From: Paracentrotus lividus
Lineage: Eukaryota; Echinodermata; Echinoidea; Camarodonta; Echinidae
Length of the DNA: 64,000 nt
Assembly: GCA_940671915.1 (NCBI GenBank)
Contig: CALNVZ010001744.1
Span: 124,967 to 188,966 of the forward strand
Direction: 5' to 3'
Below the pieces are notes generated by a model, which saw only the letters and a list, made by a program, of their open reading frames with translations, ran no database searches and was not told where the DNA came from. Of this stretch, positions 21,982 through 33,059 are shown one piece after another. Within the stretch, counting starts at the first letter, position 1, and each line of letters starts with the position of its first letter. A program made the translations under genes and the position numbers.

Positions 21982-23838
21982 CACTGAAAACCTAACCTCG
22001 TCCGTCAATCGACGGACTAGCTTTAAAGCTAGTCTGTCAAGACGGACTAGTTTTAATGCAAGTCCGTCATGTTAGTCCGTCTCGACGGACTAGCTTATAA
22101 CTGAATCTAAATCTCTCAACCTGACGGACTAGCTTTAAAACTCGTCCGTCAAGCTTGAAACTCGTCTGTCGAGTTGACGGACGAGCTCACTAAAAGTAGA
22201 TAGACGGACGAGGTTTACCCATTAAGTTGATGGACTAGCTAGCTTTTGATATACATTATACATTTCCAATGTCGTTTTCAATTATTCATGAAGGTTACTG
22301 AAGTAGTGATATATGATAATGCAAACGGTGTATACCTATCAAGCCAAACTGCCAAAGTATTTATAACGAAAGTTGACAATAAATTTGATATGAAATTTCT
22401 TAAAATCCCTCTTTAATATTTACTAGTACTGTGAGTACCGCCAACAATTATTGGTTGTGTTTTTTCTCTTTTGTGTAGCCTATTATTTAGAGCAGTTCCA
22501 TTATCGTCTGTATTGTAAATTAGGTGCATGTAAATACACGAACAGGATCGATGTGTATTATTTTCAAACAAATGTTGTTTTGGCTTGACAATCTGAAAGT
22601 TTATTCTACATAACAACAAGTAATCTATAGGCACGAGTAGGCCTATAGATTCTTAATATTGTCGTTCGTTATTTAATTACAGGCTATAACTGATTACCTC
22701 GAACCTTAGAATCTCGTCTATTCTTATAGATTGCTGATGATTGTCGTTCATTATGTAATTACAGGCTATAATTGAATTCCTCGAACCCAAGAATCTCGTC
22801 TATTCTTATAGATTGCTGATGAATGCTCGGCTTAGCAACAACAGTGAATGATCCACTTTCATTCACTGTTCTTGCTAAGTCGGGCATTCGTAGCCACCTT
22901 TCATTCACAGACACAGTTATTGCTAAGCCGGGCATTCATCAGCAATCTATAAGAGTAGAGTCCATCCACTGAATAACATGCGCATTGCGAAAAGGACATG
23001 ATCTATTATGTGCATTATCTGATTGCGAATTCGATTTTACGTGTAAACCGAAAAGATGCAGATTCAATATACACCGTGTAACAGTCCCGCCATGTAGACT
23101 ATTAGATTTTGATCATGGTGACGGTTTCCTTCACGTGAGTACTCGTTTTTAATTCCTAATTAAGTTATGGTTAATTTCATGAACATCGTTAGCAAATTAT
23201 TTGCACATAGATTAATGTTGTATTTAACACGCGAAACAAATTTTGTCTTTCCAAATTAATGAATAAATGTGTGTGCTTTAAAATGATAATAACAATCTCA
23301 TTAAATTATGAAAATTTAATTATAAATCTAATTATAAATTAATGTGTCACTTTTCTTTTAGATTAATTGTATCTGGATGAACTGCGTTTCAGATTTGACG
23401 TCTCTGACAAGCCTGTGAAGCCATATTAAGCTTATCTGTCATGCTAGTCGGTCAAGACAGAAGCAAAACCATCGATCGCGACTGACTAGTTTTTACACCT
23501 TGACGGACTAGCAGTAAAGCTAGTCCTGCTCAAAAGCTCGTCAGTCTGGGCATCACTACGACTAGCGTTAATGCTAGTCCGTCAAACTAGTCGGTCACGA
23601 CGGACTAGCTTTAAAACTAGTCAGTTGTAACCGACTAGCATTAAAACTAGTCCGTCGTGACGGCTAGCTTTTAAGCTCGTCCGTAGAGACGGACAAGCTT
23701 TAAAGCTAGTCCGTAATAGACGGGTTGTGTTGAAGGAAAGCTAGTCCGTGGTGACTGACTAGCTTTAAAGCTAGTCAGTCTGGGCATCACTACGACTAGC
23801 TTTAAAGCTAGTCGGTCTACCCGTTTAGGTTTTCAGTG
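21982..23838. mobile_element. Full-length GACGGACTAG palindrome-ladder TIR element
   Basis: Ends CACTGAAAACCTAA and TTAGGTTTTCAGTG are inverted and flanked by TA. Just inside each end is a ladder of short palindromes built from GACGGACTAGCTTTAAAGC and variants, about 250 bp at the left and 400 bp at the right. The middle has tandem and inverted copies of TCTCGTCTATTCTTATAG and of GCTAAGCCGGGCATTCATC (22680-22970). No transposase. Partial copies are at 1-924 and 33060-33983. Length 1857 bp. Confidence 0.85.
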
Positions 23839-23844
23839 TAATAT

Positions 23845-24540
23845 CGGCAATCAATGCATTTTTTTCATGTTCTTTTATAAGATAACAATTCCGTCACCAC
23901 CATTATAGTCTAAACCTGTGATAGTTGGGGGGAAAAGGATACAATTAAAAAAAAATTGAATCAGATTTAAATTAATAGTGTGATCGAATGTAGGTTTCCT
24001 ATTACATGTATTTAATAACAGTAACTTTTATATTACTGGGAAAGTTGGGGTGTCCTATTTGAAAAGAGATGTTGAACGATCGATTGTTTGATAGTGCAAC
24101 ACCGAATAGGCAGTCGGCAAATGGTCGGAGCAGTGTAGAATGTCTCATTTCAATACAGTGCGTATTAAAAAAAAAGTAATACATGTTTAGAGGGCCCATA
24201 TTCCAAGCTCTTTTACTTTGCTGTTCATATGTAAAATATAATAACGTACTGCGGCACCTTTCCAGAGCATTGCGTAACATTGCGTGCAATTATGTGGGAC
24301 TCCTTTGAAAGTATTCACGCAGTCTTTCTTCCTTTGACAAAATCTCGGAAAATGGATTATGTACCTCCTATCTTCATTTGCAATTTATTTGGTTATGCGC
24401 TTATTAATTATTAAAGGGAGGTAGCATTTTAAAGGTGAGGAAATTGTCTTAAATTAAATTATAAAAAAACAAATATAAAAAGATAGATGAGCTGGGAATA
24501 TTGTCCCTCCAAAATTGGATTACCTTTTTTCTCTATACGC
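23845..24540. other. Intron; no gene seen
   Basis: AT-rich sequence. A 95-codon minus-strand frame at 24002-24289 shows no domain. No repeat termini recognised. Confidence 0.45.
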
Positions 24541-24546
24541 ACTGTA

Positions 24547-25125
24547 CAGTGCGTCCCAAAAAGAACTATACACTTTTGACAAGGCTACCAAATTGATTAT
24601 AATGATTTTTTGGGAAAAGGTTTAGATTATATAAAGCTTATATCCTCAACTATCATTATGACACACACAAAATCTGAAAAATAACGCATTCATCAGTGAG
24701 CAATGCCCACTTTTAGGAAGGACACAAAAAATAGCCTGGGCAGGAATTCGCTATTTATTTACCACCTAGGTATGGCATGCCAAGAAGGATTCAAATTAAA
24801 TAATGGAATGAATCAGCTCATAGAATAACCATGATAAAAGATATATCAAAAGTCAGAAATTAACAATCAATATTATACAAAATGAAGTTTTTCACCCTTT
24901 TGTTTTCATATCATTGATTTTTGCTCTGACTTCAGTTTATTGTTGTCTTTGTTTGCCGATTTATTCCATTATTACTTGAGTCCTTCTTGGCATGCCATAC
25001 CCAGGGGATACATGAATAGCGAATTCCTGCGCAGGCTGTTTTTTGTGTCCTTCATAAAAGTGAAGAATGCGTTATTTTTGGATTTTGTGTGTGTGTGTCA
25101 TAATGATAGTTGAGGATGTTATGTT
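24547..25125. mobile_element. Palindromic MITE, CAGTGCGTCCCA family, right end worn
   Basis: The left end CAGTGCGTCCCAAAAAG after TA matches the ends of the 5186-5710 element. Arms pair over hundreds of bp: TCCTCAACTATCATTATGAC with GTCATAATGATAGTTGAGGA, and GGCATGCCAAGAAGGA with TCCTTCTTGGCATGCC. The expected right terminal CACTG is not found, so the last bases have been lost or mutated. Confidence 0.75.
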
Positions 25126-25649
25126 TTCGACATTATCACATTGTAATTATTAATATATGTTCAGTTTTCTACTTTCTGATGTTATTGTATATCATTGTAT
25201 CTGTTTTAACTGTTCTTATAATTGTAAAATAAGTAATTCAATTTTTCATTATTTCTCAGATTTATTTGGGACAGTTAAACATCGTCATGATACAAAATCC
25301 CTTGAAATACATCCACATCCTTCATCGTATCACTTTGGTAAGTGGAATTTAAATTCCAAATAAACTTTGAATTCCAAATAAATCTTTAAATAGCGCACTT
25401 ATAATAATATAATTATCTTAATTATGTATTTTAACAAAAATGTAACTTTCGGGATAGTCTAGCTAAGCTGGATGATAATTAGTTGCACTATATAAGCGCT
25501 AGAAACACCAAAGTGGATATATTTATTGAGCGTTATATCCGTCATGGTAAGAATCTTAATAGGTGATTGGTCTAAACCCCGTCATGTGACCAAAGGTAGT
25601 TCCAACCAACGTCATAAATGGAGCAAAAATGCCACTAATCCTGACATCT

Positions 25650-26600
25650 AACGTCACAAGCCGGGAATATTCCCTTGAATAGCCACGGCTCGATCAAGCG
25701 ATAATGGTCTATCGAGTAATCAAAGCTCACACTCGCACACTCAATCCCTTGACTCTCCCGGAGTCCTGGAGGGGCGTGGGGGGGGGATTTGAGAGCGGAA
25801 GAAGCACATTTTTTCCTCCATGCCTTCCTGTTAGTTGTAGTCGGCAGCAGTTCTTGCATTGTCATATCTGTCCATGTCTTTACATTTTCCATCCAGCTTG
25901 TCCTTTGACTTCCTCTTCTGCGTCCACCTTCAACTGTGCCTTGTAGAATGGTTTTTGACAGGCTGTTGTGTCGAGTGAAGTGACCAAACCATGCTAGCTT
26001 ACGTCGCTTGACGGTTGCGAGTAGAGGTTGCTGGGGGCCCACTAGGTTTCTGACTGTGGTTAAAACATATTCACTGGTTTTGTGCTCTCTGTAGGAGATG
26101 CCAAGTAGCCTGAATACAGGCTTTCAAAAGCCTGTATTCTTCGTTCGGTCTCCTTCTGGAGTGTCCATGCCTCACAACCATAAAGAAAGATGGAGACAAC
26201 GAGGGCCTTGTACAGCTTGAAATTGACGGGAAAATTGATATTACTCATCCAGATCCTGGCTAGTCTTGCCATAGCTGCAGTGGCTGTAGCAATCCTGATG
26301 CGAATCTCTGCTGTGCAGGTGCCATCTTTCGATAGTGTTGCTCCTAGGTATTTGAAGCTGGTAACTTCTTGCAAGGATTCTCCATTCATGGTGATGTTGA
26401 CATTATTGTTCTTAGTGCTGTTTACCATGACCTTTGACTTTTCTGTGCTGACTTCCATACCATATGCCCTGGCTCTCGAGTCAAGTCTGGTGGTGAGATC
26501 TTGCAAATCCTCCTTGCTACTGCCCATCAAGTCAATGTCATCTGCAAAGCGAAGATTGCAGACAGGCCTTCCACCAATGTATATAGAAGTCTGCCTCACT
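25650..26600 (-). pseudogene. 5'-truncated non-LTR retrotransposon (RT C-terminal half)
   Basis: Minus-strand frames 26060-26779 and 25635-26042 together give the end of a LINE reverse transcriptase. It opens with the catalytic box LRFADDIDLMG near 26550, then FKYLGATLSKDG, MARLARIW, and LYGCEAWTL. After a frame change comes KRRKLAWFGH, then GGRRRGSQRTSWMENVKTW near 25930-25880. This is the usual order of the thumb and C-terminal region. Upstream of the F-A-D-D box the similarity stops at a GC-rich hairpin (26600-26670), consistent with 5' truncation. The frame change marks it as dead. Confidence 0.9.
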
Positions 26601-26766
26601 GACGCGAATGCAAGTATTTTCCTTCGGGGGCTGCGCCCCTCAGGAAAAATACATGTAGTCGCATTCTTCGCGTCAGTTCTGGTACTATAGTTCCAACCAC
26701 CCCCTCTGGTGGCCGTATATAACTGTTCACTATAAACATATAAATCACTGAAATTCAGTGGATATA

Positions 26767-28430
26767 CATTTGTCCGCAAAATAGTTCATACCCCAGTCAT
26801 TTTTTAGGTCTTTTTGAATTTTGCATTTAAATAAATGTGTTTTGTCAAACCTTTTCATGATTAGTACGCTACCAAAAACTAAACGATGAGGAAAATTTGA
26901 AATTTGCAAAAATATGGTATTCCAGGGGTATTTTATTGACAGATTTACGAAAAACACCATGTTCATAAGTATTCATACCCCAGGGGGACCCGGTCCAATT
27001 TCTTATCATATAACCACCAATATAAATATTTTTCTTCAAATAACCATCTGAAATGGTTTTTGCAAGAGTCCATAGCCTTTCTTTATGGTTTCTATAGGGT
27101 CTTTCACACGTGTCATATGGAAAACCTCCAGGCTGAGTCAGGTTGCATGGTTTTTGAGCCACCTTGTGAGTCTTTAGCGCCCCAACCCCTTTATGGTGAT
27201 CTTCTTATCAGGAAGTTGAATTTTTCACTTAGGAACAGTCTTATCGATGTTATGTAAATAAAATAAACACTCTACCAACACTTTCTGATCCCTGATGTAA
27301 CACTTAAGAACTTTTTCAATTAGCACCAGATGTAAAACACATTGGCAAAGGCTTCCCTGGGCATGACAAAAAATGCAAGTTATCTCCTCAAATTGCCAAA
27401 AAGGTATTTTGAGAGGCCTACAATAACCCACATGCCACGACCAATGTCCGAATTGGCACTTCTGACCATCTAGAGACGAAGGTACCAAAGAGCAAATTCT
27501 GCATAAAGGAGATCTGTGCAGATACTGCCCAATACAGACTCTAGTTTTGTAGTCAGACCGACTAGGAGGCCTCTAGACAGTTCGTGAGTTTAGTTAAACC
27601 AGGATTTTAACTTTTGGACCATATTTCTATAAGTTGATGAGAGAAAATTAGAATTTAGGAGTAATATGGACTTTCTTCAATTTGGCAAAAGGAAAGACGA
27701 ATCATTCCACTTTAACAGTGTCCTGATTTAAGCAAATGACATTCACATCGAACTGTTATGGGGGATTTCCATTGCTGGTAGCATTGTAAATCCCTTCAGA
27801 ATAAGAGGCTTCCCGGTGAAGACATTTCTAGTGAGATCCTGGATGAAAACATGCAAAAGTATGCATGTAAATGTCACCTAGAGCAGCATTGGACGTATCA
27901 ACATTTCAGAGGCATACGGCCAAGTTAGTCAAGAACGGGTTCAAGGACAATCAAAATGAAAGATCCGGAGAGGAAAATTCGATGACCTGACAAGAATTCC
28001 TTTCGAAATGTACCTGGGAAGTTGAAGAATCACATAATGGCCCAAAGACCATGCAACCTTCCGCAGCCTGGACGTTTCCAGAGGACGCATCGGTCAAAAC
28101 CCATGGAGGACATGAATGATGGCTCCAAATATCGCAAAAAGTATTTTATGTGGTAATTTGAAGAAAAAGAATTATTATCGAGGTTATTAAGTAAAACAAA
28201 TAGACTGATTACCATTAGGGTATGAATAATTATGAACACGGTGTTTTTCATAATCTGTCAATAAAATACCCCTGGAACACCAAATTTCTCAAAATTTCAA
28301 ATTTTCCTCATTGTTTAGTTGTAGGTAGCATATTGATCACAAAAAAGTTTGAGGAAACGCATTCAGTTAAAAGCATGAATAAAAAAACTTAAAAAAAATC
28401 GACAGGGGTATGAACAATATTGCGGACAAG
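26767..28430. mobile_element. TA-flanked TIR element with CATTTGTCCGCAAAAT ends
   Basis: Left end CATTTGTCCGCAAAATAG, then TTCATACCCC; right end GGGGTATGAAC, then ATATTGCGGACAAG. They are inverted and next to TA on both sides. Subterminal blocks also pair (AATACCATATTTTTGCAAA-type against CCAAATTTCTCAAAATTTC). At 27895-28110 there is a weak, broken stretch that reads like worn transposase (KTHGGHE near 28097), not enough to assign. Length 1664 bp. Tc1/mariner-type by the TA target. Confidence 0.8.
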
Positions 28431-28592
28431 TAGGATAGGTAAGACAGCACTGAGTTTAAAAGGTTATTCAACCTTTTTTTGAGAATATCCTTCAAAGTCC
28501 TCCAAAATATCATTCTTTTCTCTTTATCTTCCCCGTCAATATTATATTAATCATGTTAATTGAAAATGTAATTCCTTTGCGTTTTCTCATAG

Positions 28593-28844
28593 ACCACGAA
28601 AGTATATTTGATGATGACATACCTCAGTTACTAAAGTTGATCGAACATCTTGAAGGAGACAATAAGAAGAAGCTTTACCAGAGAATAGGGTTTGAACCTG
28701 ATGTGGCTGGTGGTAAGGATACGAATCTCACCAAGACAAAGCTAATGGAATGGAGGGACGACATCATGGCCACTGAAACAAAAGACCAATCAAGAGAAGA
28801 CTTCAGAGCACTTCGAACAATTATTTCAAGTACCAAATATTGTG
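28593..28844 (+). CDS. Death-fold exon 4
   Basis: Acceptor TTTGCGTTTTCTCATAG and donor TGTG|GTGAGT define a 252-bp class 1-1 exon of 84 codons. Helices: DDDIPQLLKLIEHLEGD (residues 7-23), NKKKLYQRIGF (24-34), TKTKLMEWRDDIM with Trp54, and REDFRALRTIISSTKY at the end. K-L-M-x-W is at the same place as in exon 7 (K-L-M-R-L-W). It is the first of three exons packed in 1.3 kb, with introns of only 137 and 403 bp, unlike the long transposon-filled introns elsewhere. Family identity rests on the helix pattern and Trp; a profile search would be needed for a numerical score. Confidence 0.8.
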
Positions 28845-28981
28845 GTGAGTTCCTACATATAATATACCAAACTGGTTTACAGTTATATATATTATTCAAT
28901 CAGATTAACTTAATAATATTGGTTTACAATGCCAATAAATTTTACCAGTAACTTAATCCCACATTTCATGTTCTCATACAG

Positions 28982-29194
28982 CGACAAGTCTGTCAAATGA
29001 AGAAATTGAAAGTGCTTCATCTCATACCACGTCTGGTAATCAGCGACAAGAAGTGAAAACTTTCCTTGGGATCAAGCCTGGCGTCCAAAACACCCGCACC
29101 TTTGCTGACCAGCTTAGAAACTGGATTATCACTCAAGACCCCAATACTTGCCGCGATACTCTGCGAAATGCATTCAGAAGAATAAAATTGGCTG
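28982..29194 (+). CDS. Death-fold exon 5 (short)
   Basis: Acceptor TTTCATGTTCTCATACAG and donor GCTG|GTGAGT give 213 bp, class 1-1, 71 codons. The first 24 residues are Ser/Glu/Thr-rich with no helix pattern. Then come EVKTFLGIKPG, FADQLRNWIITQD with Trp48, and CRDTLRNAFRRIKLA, which match helices 3-6 of the neighbouring domains. Helices 1-2 are missing or unrecognisable, so this is a short or degenerate Death fold, or half of a domain completed by the adjacent exon. Confidence 0.75.
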
Positions 29195-29597
29195 GTGAGT
29201 TTTAAACACTTATTTGAAAAATAAATAAATAAAAAAGCCTGCTTGAAAAAGAAATCAAGGAAGTTGTTCAATGATGAAACAAAAGCTTGGTGTGCTAATC
29301 ATATTAATGGGAAGTTTCTTTGTTTTATGTCTAAGCATTAAAATGAATCCTAAACTTGAATAAATGTCATTATCTTAATAATTAATGTTATAATCGTAAT
29401 AGTATCAAGCTTGCACAAACTATATAATTAATCAAGCTCAGTAAAAATAAAACTTTAAAAAATACGTGACTGTATAGGCCTCGGGTAGGTAAAAAATGAT
29501 TTTCAGCTGGAAAAAGCATAACAATCTGTGCTATAAGATGTAGAAATTTAGCTTTATAGCCATTTTTCATTTCCATCTTATTGCTAACATAATGCAG

Positions 29598-29894
29598 AGT
29601 GCATTGTAAATAGAATCCCCACAAAGTTCATGGACAAGACAGAGTTACCTCGTGTTGCTTTCGACCTCTTGATGGAAGACGTTCGCCCAATTATCGAAGC
29701 CCTTGGAATGAAACAGAGCAGAGCTAGGAAGTACGTTCGACCAATGCCGAAGCTCGAATATAAAGGTACAATGGGTCTACTGCTCAAACTGAGGAAAGGT
29801 GAACATCTAAGAACAAAAAGAGACCGTGAAGCTTTTTGCAAACTCGCTTTTGGATTCAATGGTTTCATCGATGTTGCTCGTTCAGTTTACTTAG
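29598..29894 (+). CDS. Death-fold exon 6 (basic, lacks the core Trp)
   Basis: Acceptor AACATAATGCAG and donor TTAG|GTAAGT bound 297 bp, class 1-1, 99 codons. It encodes VAFDLLMEDVRPIIEALGM, then GTMGLLLKLRKGEHL, then REAFCKLAFGFNGFIDVARSVY. Helix spacing matches the other exons, but the Trp in helix 4 is replaced (L-L-L-K-L). The linker R-A-R-K-Y-V-R and the K/R-rich helix 4-5 loop make it the most basic module, which could pair by charge with the acidic exons 7 and 8. That pairing is speculation. Confidence 0.7.
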
Positions 29895-30032
29895 GTAAGT
29901 ATTCTCTAAATAAACACACAGAACAAGTGACTTTAATTAAAACAAAGTTAATACATTATTGTAGTTTCTTAATACCGAAAATGCCCTCCTCATAGGACAG
30001 TGAAACCCTGAAACATTCCTATTCATAAATGT

Positions 30033-30042
30033 GTATATTACG
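30033..30042. repeat. Left target-site duplication of the foldback element
   Basis: GTATATTACG here is repeated exactly at 32079-32088, on the outer borders of the foldback element. Confidence 0.8.
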
Positions 30043-32078
30043 CGTTCTGGACAATTCCCCCTGGACCAATTACCCCGGACAATTACCCCCTCAGTACATT
30101 TATTCCCCCGGACAATTTACCCTCTCTCGAGGACAATTACCCCCGGACACAATTACCCTTGCGACAATGTACCCCCTAGGACAATTACCCCGGACAATTA
30201 CCCCCGGACAATTACCCCCGAGACAATTACCCCTGGACAATTCCCCCTGAGACAATCCCCCGGACAATACCCGAGGACAATTATCCCGAGAGTACACCCG
30301 TCAACTACCCCCGACAATTACCCCCCCCCCCCCCACAGGCATTGTTGGAATCAAGCGGCGCCCATGTGGGTCTCGCCCGTGTCGCAGTTTCTAATTATTT
30401 TCTACTTGATTTTATCATAATGAATCTCTCTTTCTCTTTCATATTTCTCTTTCTCCTTTGCTCTCTCTCACTTCTTCATTTTCCTTGCTTGTTTCCCCCC
30501 TTCACTTTTCGAGGCGCCATGAAAAAAATGGGGGGGGGGGGTGGGGGGGGCTTGAGCCCAAGCCCCCGTTGGATACTCATAATATATATGCATCAGAAAA
30601 TATGTAAACGGGCCCTTTATTACCTTTTATTTTCATAGAACAACATTTGAAAGGACGAAATACCATAATAATCACACACGTTGATATCTCTTGATTCATC
30701 TCTTGATTCCAACTGATATGATTTTTAATTATTTTTTGTTCATTTTCACGAAAAATGGATTAAAACCTTGGTCTGAACCCAAGTTTCTAAGGCGGCAATA
30801 AAGGTTGTCATAATTATTAACTCCATAAATTAACCAATGTTAAGTTGAATTAATATAAACTAAAGCTTAATGTCAATGTTATGCAAAATAAGGTTAATCT
30901 GTAAAATATCGTAAATTATCATACATAGTTATTCGGTTTTATGGCCCAGATGTACCGCCATATTAGAAACCCATGGTTTGACCAGTATTTTTGCAGAAAT
31001 CTACCGTTGGGAATATGAGGGCCAGTTCTTATTATTTTATGATGCATATAATGATGTTATTCAAACAGGGGCATGAGGTGCAAGCCCCCACCCCCCTCCA
31101 TTTTTTTATGGCGCAGAAGGCATACCGCTAAACAAAAAAAAAAAGGGGTTATGGAGGGATGGAGTGGTGTGGTCGAATGGATAAGTCGGCTGAACTTGAC
31201 GATCACAAGGTACCGCGGTTCGAAATCCCGTCCATTCACTAATGTCCTTTGGCAAGATATAATCTGCAATTTGCCAGACTTGCAGAGTAAGGTAAATGGG
31301 TAGCCGGTAGGAAGAAATTCCTCGAATGCACTAAAGCGCCCTTTATAAGGCAGCAATGGCTATAGCCTGGATAATAATATTAGCTGCGCCACTGAATAGT
31401 TTTACTAGATTAGTCGGCGCATTATAAATGCTTATTATTTATATTATTATTAACTTATTATTAAAGGAAAGGAAGAAAAAGAAAAAAAAAGAGAGGAAAA
31501 ATAAGAAAGTGTGTGTGTGGTGTGAGAGAGAGAGAGATAGAGAGGCAGAGATAGAGAAAAGAGAAAGATAAATATAAAGAAAAAGGGAAAGAAAGCCATT
31601 AGATAAGATCTCAAGTAGAAAATAATTCGAAAAACTTGCGACACCATTCGAGACACAATGGGCGCCGCTTGATTTCCAACATCAATTGCCGGCGGAAGGG
31701 GGGGGGGTAATTGTCCTCGGGGGGGGGGGGTAATTGTCCTCAGGAGGTAATTGTCCGGGGGGTAATTGTCCGGGTAATTGTCCTCAGGGGGTAATTGTCC
31801 TCGGGGGTAATTGTCCGGGGGTAGTTTTCCTCGGGGTAATTGTCCGGGGGTAATTGTCCTCGGGGGTATTTTGTCCGGGGGTAATTGTCCTCATGGGGTA
31901 ATTGTCCTCGGGGGTAACTGTCCTGGGGGTAATTGTCGGGGGTAATTGTCCTCGGGGGTAATAATGTCCTCGGGGGGTAATTGTCGGGGGTAATTGTCCT
32001 CGGGGGGGGGGTAATTGTCCCGGGGGTAGTTGTCCGGTGGGGGGGTTAATGGTCCGCGGGGGTAATTGTCCTGATACG
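30043..32078. mobile_element. TU-like foldback transposon with minisatellite arms
   Basis: The left arm (30043-30335) is a tandem array of a ~15-bp unit GGACAATTACCCCC. The right arm (31690-32078) is the same unit in reverse (GGGGGTAATTGTCC). Inside them are unique inverted blocks: GGAATCAAGCGGCGCCCATG near 30350 pairs with CATTGGGCGCCGCTTGATTTCC-like sequence near 31655, and TTATTTTCTACTTGA pairs with TCAAGTAGAAAATAA. A perfect 10-bp duplication GTATATTACG flanks it. Sea urchin TU elements are known to have long inverted ends made of 15-bp tandem repeats; this copy has that plan. No transposase is present. It sits in the intron between Death-fold exons 6 and 7. Confidence 0.85.
31160..31435 (+). 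repeat. tRNA-derived SINE, second copy, nested in the foldback element
   Basis: Begins GGAGTGGTGTGGTCGAATGG (box A) and has GGTTCGAAATCCCGTCC (box B) about 45 bp later, the same head as the 15.0-15.3 kb copy. It ends in ATT-rich sequence near 31430. It is more worn than the other copy. It lies between the two arms of the foldback element. Confidence 0.75.
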
Positions 32079-32364
32079 GTATATTACGATTGCTGCACTA
32101 TATACATTTACCAGAATTCTTGGTAACTTGAACTTGTTAGGTGTCTTTTTATAGATCGTTTTTTAAAGGACTTTCCATACTTACATTTGTACTATATTTT
32201 AAATTAAAAAATGATCAAAGAAATGGGGATACCATTGGGATTGGAACCACACACTTTCTGAGTGCTAGACAGTCTACGGACTGAGCTTTGGCATTGAGAA
32301 CCTGAGAACCAAATTTTAAATGAATCAATTTTTACTCTAAAAACAATTTCTACACATTACATAG

Positions 32365-32628
32365 ATTACGTACCTAGTCTCACTGAGCTGTTCAACATAG
32401 CATCATCCATCGATGATGAAGATAAGATGGCACGCTTCCTGGACCATCTTGACCTCGACGAAGAGGACCTTACAGAATGTCAAGACGAAAGAGGTCAGAC
32501 AAATAAGATTAAACTCATGAGACTGTGGAAACTGCAGATCCGACCCGTACCTTACCACTTCCGACTAGAACTCGCTTCCGCCCTCCTAGCGTCCGAGCTG
32601 AATGAACTTGCTAATGACGTCCTATCAG
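32365..32628 (+). CDS. Death-fold exon 7
   Basis: Acceptor TTCTACACATTACATAG and donor ATCAG|GTAGTA give 264 bp, class 1-1, 88 codons. Helices: SLTELFNIASSI (residues 5-16), DKMARFLDHLDL (20-31), NKIKLMRLWKLQI with Trp55, and LELASALLASELNELANDVL. The last part is an almost textbook Death-domain helix 5/6 (L-x-x-A-L-L-x-x-x-L-N-E-L-A-x-x-V-L). Strongly acidic between residues 16 and 43. Donor type GTAGTA is shared with exon 1. Confidence 0.85.
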
Positions 32629-33022
32629 GTAGTAGTGCGGTTTGTTTTGTCATCCCGTGCAATTAAATTGCCAAAATTATCTTTTGGATTGTATTGGCTT
32701 CTAATGGGTCCAACTAACCCAAAAATGTCGGGGGTCAAATTTCCAGACCCCTCCTTCACTTCTTGGGGAGCGTTTAGGGGCGCCATATTAGCCCATAGGT
32801 AAATTTTGTGTCTTTCCTCTCTAATTCAAATTGTTTTCACCCTTTTCAGCCAAAAACGTCAAAGACAAGGGGGGGGGTCACCGCTAAAGGCTTGCATCAT
32901 CATTGTGTTTTTTTTTTTGTTGTAGTCCTACCTGCTTTTGCATTTTTCCCTACGCTTATTCTTGAGACCCACTTCAGAAATCACAAAGTCGTGTCTCTAA
33001 TCCAATATTCTGTCTCTTTCAG

Positions 33023-33057
33023 ATGCAAGTAATCTAAAAGAAAAAAGTGGCACATAA
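33023..33057 (+). CDS. Candidate alternative last exon, cut by a transposon copy
   Basis: A strong acceptor (TTCTGTCTCTTTCAG) is followed by a frame that joins in phase 1 to exon 7 and reads DASNLKEKSGT then TAA. The stop falls where similarity to the GACGGACTAG element begins (about 33060). Either this is a short alternative C-terminus, or a former longer exon was truncated by the insertion, or the site is chance. Confidence 0.3.
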
Positions 33058-33059
33058 TA

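Noticed and set aside
26190-26690. 166-codon plus-strand open frame
   Set aside because: It is the antisense shadow of the LINE reverse transcriptase on the minus strand, which has the F-A-D-D box and known motif order.
27895-28110. Tc1-type transposase in the 26767-28430 element
   Set aside because: Only weak scattered resemblance with stops; not enough to assign a coding remnant.
30031-30420. Pro/Thr-rich frames over the GGACAATTACC array
   Set aside because: They arise from translating a minisatellite arm of the foldback element; all frames of such an array look like repeats.
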